Below are positions 57,598 to 64,000 of a stretch of 64,000 nucleotides of DNA, one piece after another (the first letter of the stretch is position 1; each line of letters begins with the position of its first letter). This DNA comes from Yamagishiella unicocca (lineage: Eukaryota > Chlorophyta > Chlorophyceae > Chlamydomonadales > Volvocaceae). The DNA is taken from assembly GCA_003116995.1 (NCBI GenBank), contig BDSL01000048.1, forward strand, positions 124,001 through 188,000, in the 5' to 3' direction. Made by a program: the position numbers and the translations under genes. The notes beneath the pieces were generated by a model. It worked only from the letters and a program-made list of their open reading frames with translations. It was not told the DNA's origin and searched no databases.

Positions 57598-58320
57598 CAC
57601 TTCCTGGTGGCCCGTCGTGGCCGTTGCGGACGTTACCTACCAAACGGCGGGCGAGACGCAAGGACCCGGGTGCCGCTCCGCCCTTACCCGACGGTTTCGG
57701 AGCGTATCTACCGTACCCTGATGCCTTACTTGTCAGAAGCCGGTACCCGGTTTCAGAAGCTGCCCATTACAACGGGAAGGAGATGAAACTCTCCGCCTCG
57801 CTTGCAGGTCAGCTGGGTGGCAATCCGTTGGGTCAGTCGATAGTCCAATAAGGGACAGATACTGAACCATCGCGGCAGTGACCATGGCCGTGTACCTACA
57901 ACATATTGGCGCCCTGCCGGCCCTCCACACACAGGACTCCGAACGCAACGCATAACTACCGCAAGCAAGCAAGACAAACCTACCTCGATGCGACTACGAC
58001 GCGTAGCCCCGCCGAAAAGTATCACTGCCCCCACGCGGCCGCTTTCACCCGCCGAGCCCAGGCGATCCAAGAAGTCATCGCCGCGTTTCGGCAGCTCCTC
58101 GTTACCCTCAAGGGAGGGCCTTCCGCTCGACTTGGCGCTGCGCAGCGCCAGCAAGCCACCGTCTACACTCGAGGCTAATTTCTACCTCATTTCGCATCTA
58201 CCCTTGCCCGTGCTTGGTGGCACGTCAGGCCGCAAACATGCAACCTGCATTCCCGCTCAATTCCATGCAATTTCAGTACGATATCCGTACCGTCACGGTA
58301 TCTACACATCACTTCCGTGA
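57598..58320 (+). CDS. Tentative gene fragment, strand unresolved
   Basis: Two plus-strand segments, 57598-57807 and 57935-58320, have good sites (CCCCCACAG acceptor, CACACACAG acceptor) and join in phase 1. They would encode a basic, Ser/Pro-rich protein (segments such as AYLPYPDALLVRSRYPVSEA and SPRFGSSSLPSREGLPLDLA). No start exon was found and no plus-strand TGTAA follows. The minus strand offers a rival model (about 58140-57983 joined to 57811-57753, with a GAG/GTAGGT donor), and the same interval could simply be the DRC9 3' UTR, since a minus-strand TGTAA lies at 57767-57771. I list it so that the region is not read as empty. Confidence 0.25.
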
Positions 58321-58428
58321 TCCGAACTTGCGAACATGATAATTGCTATTTCTGAAGCACCTGTCTCATTGCGCCATCTTCCCAATCGGCTCCCATACCG
58401 TGCACCGATGCACCGCCGCACTCGCCGC

Positions 58429-61400
58429 TTACTTCTTCTTCGCTGCGGCCTTCGCCTTCTCCGCCTTCTTCGCCTTCTTCCGCGCCGCCTCCTTGGCCTT
58501 CTTGTAGGCGCGCCACGCCGCCTGGATCACTCGCGCCGCGTGGTTCCGGCGCAGGTTGAGCAGCGCGGCCTGGGGCACGCAGCGCCGGGCGAGGGGGGGC
58601 GGGGAGGCGGTGGGGCGAGGAGGAGAGTCAAGGCGCGCAGGTTGGGGTTAGTGGTATGCCGCGGCAGACAGTCGATTCAGGACCCACCGCCTCGGCCTCT
58701 TAACGTTCCCCATGCCACGCATCCACGCATGCTCGCGAAGACCTCCTTCGCCGCATCACAGCCGCACATGCGCCACCCTACACGGGTACTCCTGTGCCGA
58801 CCTTGCCATGCATCGTGTCCACTGCAGTTACAGAGGAGTCTCTCCTCCTCTCCTCCTTCGCCCACGCCCCTTCCCGGGCACGCCCGCCCCCCCCCGGGCA
58901 TGGCCCGAAATCGGTGTCCGACGACCATGCGCCAACCAACTATCCAAACAGTTTTTACGGCCCCCCGGGCCCGGGACCCCTCCTGCCTCTCCCCGGCCGC
59001 ACCTGGAAGCGCTGCTCCGCCAGCCTCCTCTCGCGCTCTTCGTACTCCAGGCGCTCCTGGTACATATCACTCCAGCCGCGGTTGTAGTCCTGAGGGCGAG
59101 GGGGCAAGGATGGGAACGAGAGGGTAACGACGCGGCGGTTCCCGTGGGTGGGTGGCAGTGTGCACCGTGATCGCCGCAACGTTCAGCCGCGGTGCCTGTC
59201 CTGGTTTCGGAGCCCATCACGGCGATCCCGTCACCCGCCACCCCCACCCGTGTTCCAATACCCAACTCCATCCCGGAATACAGGCGTTCATCATCCGCTC
59301 CCGCAACCTCAGACCGGTAGCGCCCGCGGCACCCTCCCCTCTGCAGTTCCTTGAGCAGCAGGACATCCCCTACCAGCCGACCCACACGGGTCCGATTCGA
59401 CACGGTGCTGCCGCCACCTTGCGCCTCGAGGCTTCCTCCGTTGCTGCTGCAGCCCTGCCCTGCCCCTCCCCGCCGCCCCCTCCCCTCCCACCTGCAGCTG
59501 GCTCAGCACCTCCTCGTACTCAGACCGCGCCTTGGCCAGCTCCTCCTCCTTGGCTCCCACGTCAGTGTCGTACTCGCCGATCTGAACCTCCACATCCTGC
59601 ACAGCCGGACGGAAGCCAGCAGATGGCCATCGGCATTGAAGCCTGGTCACGAAATAAAACAAAATTGGAAAACATCCCAAATGCCCTATGCCGCCTCCAA
59701 GCCACCAAACACCGCGAACCTCCCTTTCTGCTACCCAACCCAGTTCCCATCGTATCGGTGAGCCCTTTCCCCTTCCTCTCCCCCCCTACCCACCTGCTCC
59801 CCCCCTACCCACCCGCTCCCTCCCCTTCCCACCTGCTCCCCGCCCCCCACCCACCTGCTCCGCGCGCTTCCTGGCCTTGCGCAGCAGCGCCTCGTTGTCC
59901 TTGTGCTCGGCCCGCAGCCGCGCCAGCTCGGTGCGGGCGGCCGCCAGCTCCTTGGTGGCCAGAGCCAGGTCTGCCTGCAGGGTGTGCGGCGGAGCGTCAA
60001 GAGCTTGGTGGCGACCCAAACCACACCGGAGGAGTCCGCCCCGGCGTGACGGGTTGGGTACAGGGCAGCTGAGGGTGGGCGGAAGTGAGCTAGGCTGGCA
60101 GGCGGCGGGACCCCTCTCATAGGTGCCCCCCTCACCTCCCCGTACCCAGCCCGTCACACCGTGTGAGAGGCCCCCGGGACCCCTACCTGGAAAGACGACC
60201 GGTCCGAGTCCGCCTGCGACTTGGCCGCCGTCTCGATGGCCCCACGTGATTGCGAGGTGCTGCTCTGCACCTCCGCCACCTCTCCGCGAGCACGGTCCTC
60301 GGACACCTGAACCAAGAGAAGTGACAGGGGGGCCGTAGGAGCGGGGCGACGACGTGTGGGCTGGGTTGCAGCGCCCCAGCTGAGGCGGTTGCCCATAGCG
60401 GGGTCCTTGGTGTTGGGTATGGGCCTTACAGGCAGCAACCGCTCCCGCCCTGCTCCGAGACCCAACCCCGTCCCAGGATGAAGGCCTCCATCATCATCCG
60501 CGCCCGCACCCCCCTTCCCGCCCCTCCCCGCCGCCCTGCCTGGATGCTCCCCGCCGCCTTCTGCAGCTCCACCCGCTGCAGCCGCAGCTTCTGCTCCAGC
60601 TGCAGCCGCTCCGCCACAGCGCGCTCCTCGCGGTCGCGGACCTGCCGGGGGGCAGACGAAGGAGCAGCAGGAGGAGGGCGGGCAGGTGGGCCACGACATG
60701 GGAACACATGTGGTGCGGGTCCCGCGCAACACCGCCCCACCGCCACCTTGCGGCGATCCCTTGCTGAACCCCCTCCTCCCGGCGAGGCCCCAGTCCCACC
60801 TTCTCTCCCGCACCACATGTCCTCCCGTGTCCTTGCGACGATCCCTTGCTGGATCCCCCTCCTCCCGGCGAGGCCCCTGCCCCACCTCCTCGAAGTACTC
60901 CCGGTTGCTGCTGTCCTCCTCCACCGTCGTGGTCAGCCGCTTCTGGGCAAACAGCCGAAGCTGCGAGCGTGCAGGCGGGTGCGGGCGCAGGGTCGTGGGC
61001 ATGGGGAGGTTGTCCGGGGGAGGGGTCTGTGGTGTTGTCAGGGAGCGGGTTGTGGCAGGCAGCTACCGTCTGCGATGTGGGAGCTCACACAGGATAGCTG
61101 GACGCGACCCATATCGCCGCTAGACAAACCTGATCGAAGTACTGCAGCGCTTGCAGAATGCCGTACGTCCGCTCGTACGGCAGGACCTGGAGGCGCTGCG
61201 CCGACGGTGATTTCTGCGGCGCGTGCAAGGCCGGTGCGGGCGGGCGGTGAGATCCTGTGGTGGCTGGATTGTGTCAGGTCAGCCGCATGTGCGGGTGGTA
61301 CCCAGCTGGTTGCCTAGCTGCCTGGGTAGCTGGACGGCTGGCAGCACCCAAGAAGCGGGGCACCCACCCACGGGGCCTCCGGACAACGATTGGTTACGCC

Positions 61401-61838
61401 CGTATCAATTTGTGTGTGGTCGAGGCTGTCCAGTCCAGTCCACCTCGCGCTCACCTTCAGCAAGCGCACGAGCTCCAAAGTGGATGCCTGCAGCTGCTCA
61501 TTGTTGAGCGTGGACTTTACCGTTTGCAAAAGCTGACGGTGCTTGATCAGAGTGTTTGCGAGGTCCTGCGGGATGCCAGGTTTGTAAGCGTCGAAACAAC
61601 TGGAGCTGAGCGGTACGCGGCATGTGACCTACCTCCCCCAACATGTCACGCAGCTGCTCTGCAGTATCCAAGACATCTTGTGTGATGTACGAAACAAGTC
61701 TGCATGAATCGTTGGTACAGTCGGTATCGCACGTCCGTATGCAGAAGTCGAGTGCATGCCGCGGCTATCACCGCACCTCAGACCCTCCAGCGTCTCATCT
61801 AGTACACTTAGCACACGACCAGCCTCTAAGGAGTTCAT
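58429..61838 (-). CDS. DRC9: Nexin-dynein regulatory complex subunit 9 (IQCG-like)
   Basis: Twelve minus-strand exons (61838-61777, 61699-61633, 61565-61455, 61213-61130, 60960-60886, 60641-60540, 60306-60187, 59974-59855, 59596-59492, 59089-59003, 58569-58429; the first two make one small domain) are in phase throughout, 357 aa. DRC9 is a subunit of the axonemal N-DRC linking outer doublets and regulating dynein. The N-terminal segment (GRVLSVLDETLEGL) and YERTYGILQALQYFDQ precede nearly continuous coiled coil, then an IQ motif (ARVIQAAWRAYKKAKEAARK) and a Lys/Ala tail ending KKK, the IQCG/DRC9 layout. Most introns fall between codons. The junction after exon 60641-60540 uses a GC donor (CAG/GCAGGG). 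The open frame continues upstream of 61838, so the N-terminus may be longer. (The listed intervals are eleven exons.). Confidence 0.87.
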
Positions 61839-62257
61839 CGCTTCACCAGGGCGGGTGGAATCCTCAACAGGGGAACCGCGTCGTCCGTGCGGGATGGATG
61901 CGTGCAGCTCAGCTGCAAAATGCAGTGAGCTCTGTCGGAACAATATTGATCTGGTGCTGTTTAGGTTAGTTGTCAATCGAATTAAGCCAAATAACCTGTT
62001 TGGCGCATGCACAATTGCACATCCCGTAGCCTATGCACGGCGTCATCATGGGAGCCCACGACAGATCAACACTAAACTTCATCATAGCATTCTTAAATGT
62101 TGCAAAAAGACTATAACATTGCTTCATTTCCTTGTCAACGACCACAGGGTTGCGCTATCGCGGGCTATCGAGCCGTAACCGGCCGTCCTCGTTAGGGCCG
62201 AGTTGATCAATAATGAGATAGGTTGTGTAGGCTTCATTCGGCTGCTCTAGGCGCCCC
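61839..62257. promoter_or_regulatory. Shared upstream region of DRC9 and PP2C
   Basis: 419 bases between divergent start codons. The frame upstream of the DRC9 ATG is open to about 61920 with a TTTTGCAG acceptor-like string, so a DRC9 leader exon may end here. Confidence 0.4.
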
Positions 62258-64000
62258 ATGTTCAAGAAGCTGTGGAAAAAGATCAAGAAGAGCGTCGGCA
62301 AGCACTCCAGCGGCAAGAAGGAGGAGGTGCTTGGGCTCGGGGTTGGTCAGCACGGCGTTGTCAACGTTGTGAAGCCCACTAAGCCTCCGGGTGAGGCCTG
62401 GGGCAAACTCGGGGGGTTAAATGGTCGGCTTCGACACGCCAGCCTCCGGATTTCATAGTTTTTTGCGTATTTAAGGGTTCTGGTGATCCTTCTGATCTAA
62501 GTCCTTATGGCGTGCAGTCCCGACTGCAGCCAGCAGCAACGAAATGGCAGCATCGACGGAGGCTGCAAAGCCGGCGAAGTGGGCAGGGGCATGCCCATCA
62601 TACGCAGCAAAATCCGTCGTCGGGCAGCGTATGACCATGGAAGACAGGTATGTGGGAGGTATGGTCTTTTTGAGGGGCGCACCTGACTTAATGGCATCTC
62701 GGCCCTTTTGCAGCTGGCAAGCGGTGCCCGATCTGCTCGTTATTCCCAAGTGGTGGACCTGCAATGCACGTGACCACCTGCCGCCAATTATAGCCCCGCC
62801 AGGGGGGCCGGCAACGGTTTCGCAGCCGACACGGCAGCAGGGCCAGGGCGAAGCCGCTGATTCAGCTGTTTCAGCACCTGCGGCACCTGAACAGACGATA
62901 TTAGCCTCTTCTGGGAGACCGGAGGAAGGGGCATCATCGACCTCGGAAACATCGCAGGCAGCATCCCGCCCACCCATGGACCCTAAACAGCAGGCCGCGT
63001 TGCATGGCACTGAGCCGGTGACAGTGCACTTTTTCGCTGTGTACGATGGCCATGGTGGTGAGCACTTTTGGCGCGTTATGATCCCACTATGAGCCCGCGT
63101 AAAGCTGCGAGTCAGTGCGCATTGCACGGGGATGGTCTGTGGAGCCCAGCCGCCCTCACTTTTTGCTCTTGCAGGCCCTGATGTGGCAAAGCATTGCGCG
63201 AAGAGCTTACACGAACACTTAAAGACTGTCGTGACGGCTAGCGTAAAGGCCGACGGCATGCCTTCGTCGGGTCCGATACCTGTGCAGCAGCCGGCGGTGC
63301 CGCCACCTTTGGCAAGCACACCGGAGGCGACTGCCACCACGTCAGCAGCAGACGCGCAGCCGGCGGAGGTGTGGCCGGTACGGGTTGATGGCATAGAAGC
63401 CGCGCTCAAAGCAGCCTTCCTGCACACCGATGCCCAGCTCGCGCAGACCCGAAGCGCGCATGAAGTCGGCACGACGGCGGTGGTATCCCTCGTGACATCA
63501 CGGACCCTGTGGATCGGAAACTGCGGTAAGCATGGTCCGCAGCTCCACTGATAGCGTGCATGCAAGACACCTGAAGGGGTTCCTCGTACTCGTGCAGGGG
63601 ACTCGCGGGCACTGCTCTGCAGGGAGCAGGAAGCTGTGGCGCTCAGCCTGGATCATAAAGCCACGCGCTTTGACGAGGTGGTAAGTTTTCATCCGACAGA
63701 TGCCTGGGGTGCGTCTGGACGGCGGAGCGATGCAGTAACGGTCCAGTCCGTCCTGCTAAAAGCACGTGGCACAGAAGGCATGCCCAACTGGTTCGTACGA
63801 CCACAGTGCACAATCATGCAGTCTTTGCAGTGCCGTCTTTAAACGGCCGCGTTTGGATGGAGCAAGTGCTGCATGGAGCGCCAGGACGCATAGCAGACAG
63901 GACCGACAATGCTAAACGGTGCCGCAGCCGTCGCGCAATCCTGACAGGCTGGACATGGGTTAGGGTTCTGAACCTTAGTCCATGGTGCAGGACCTTTCTT
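62258..64000 (+). CDS. PP2C-type protein phosphatase, 5' part
   Basis: Exons 62258-62390, 62518-62647, 62714-63057, 63175-63525 and 63598-63680 are in phase and give 347 residues; the rest lies near or beyond the window edge. PP2Cs are Mg/Mn-dependent Ser/Thr phosphatases. A very basic start (MFKKLWKKIKKSVGKHSSGK) precedes the catalytic domain, recognised by GQRMTMEDR, VHFFAVYDGHGG, GTTAVVSL, LWIGNCGDSRALLC and LSLDHKATRFDEV. Large Ala/Pro/Ser-rich insertions separate MEDR from DGHGG and follow the DGHGG helix. After the good donor at 63681, a piece reading NGRVWMEQV is visible at about 63841-63870, as expected of the next PP2C block, but its frame does not fit the nearest acceptor (63830), so the next exon is unresolved. 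Confidence 0.9.

Overview
The window is nuclear DNA from a green alga, most likely a volvocine (Chlamydomonas-type) chlorophyte. Supporting evidence: it is GC-rich; nearly every gene is split by many short GT..AG introns; most genes are followed by TGTAA, the poly(A) signal typical of this group; there are ciliary genes (DRC9, a p25-alpha/EF-hand protein); and a secreted enzyme carries a cell-wall-glycoprotein-like Pro/Thr tail. I cannot name the species. Gene models were built by joining exons whose splice phases and family motifs agree; coordinates run from start codon to stop codon and exon lists are given in each entry.

Layout, left to right. 1-10 kb: the last two exons of one ATP-type PEP carboxykinase gene, an unidentified gene whose product has three internal repeats, and a complete 15-exon PEP carboxykinase (567 aa). 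The final exon-intron-exon block of the two PEPCK copies is almost identical. 10-25 kb: on the minus strand a UBE2W-type E2, a plastid LON-substrate-binding-domain protein and a large GH5 endo-beta-mannanase with a Pro/Thr-rich tail; on the plus strand a 94-aa membrane protein. Introns of the mannanase hold copies of a short repeat family; one copy has clear terminal inverted repeats. 25-33.6 kb: mostly without recognisable genes, apart from an orphan 191-aa protein.

33.8-45 kb: an 849-aa protein with EF-hands and two p25-alpha (TPPP-like) domains and a 156-aa unknown protein (both minus), then a p24/TMED cargo receptor (plus). 45-54 kb: a Sec14/CRAL-TRIO protein (minus) head to head with UBC9, the SUMO E2 (plus), an orphan 516-aa membrane protein (minus), and TMEM18 (minus) head to head with a glutathione S-transferase (plus). 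57-64 kb: an unresolved coding-looking interval, the nexin-dynein regulatory complex subunit DRC9 (minus), and the 5' part of a PP2C phosphatase (plus) cut by the window edge.

The genes do not form one pathway. They are ordinary housekeeping, secretory and ciliary genes in compact head-to-head and tail-to-tail order. I see no operon, CRISPR array, virus or defence system. The most unusual items are the PEPCK 3' block duplication, the intronic inverted-repeat family with a conserved hairpin, the EF-hand/double-p25-alpha architecture and several orphan proteins.
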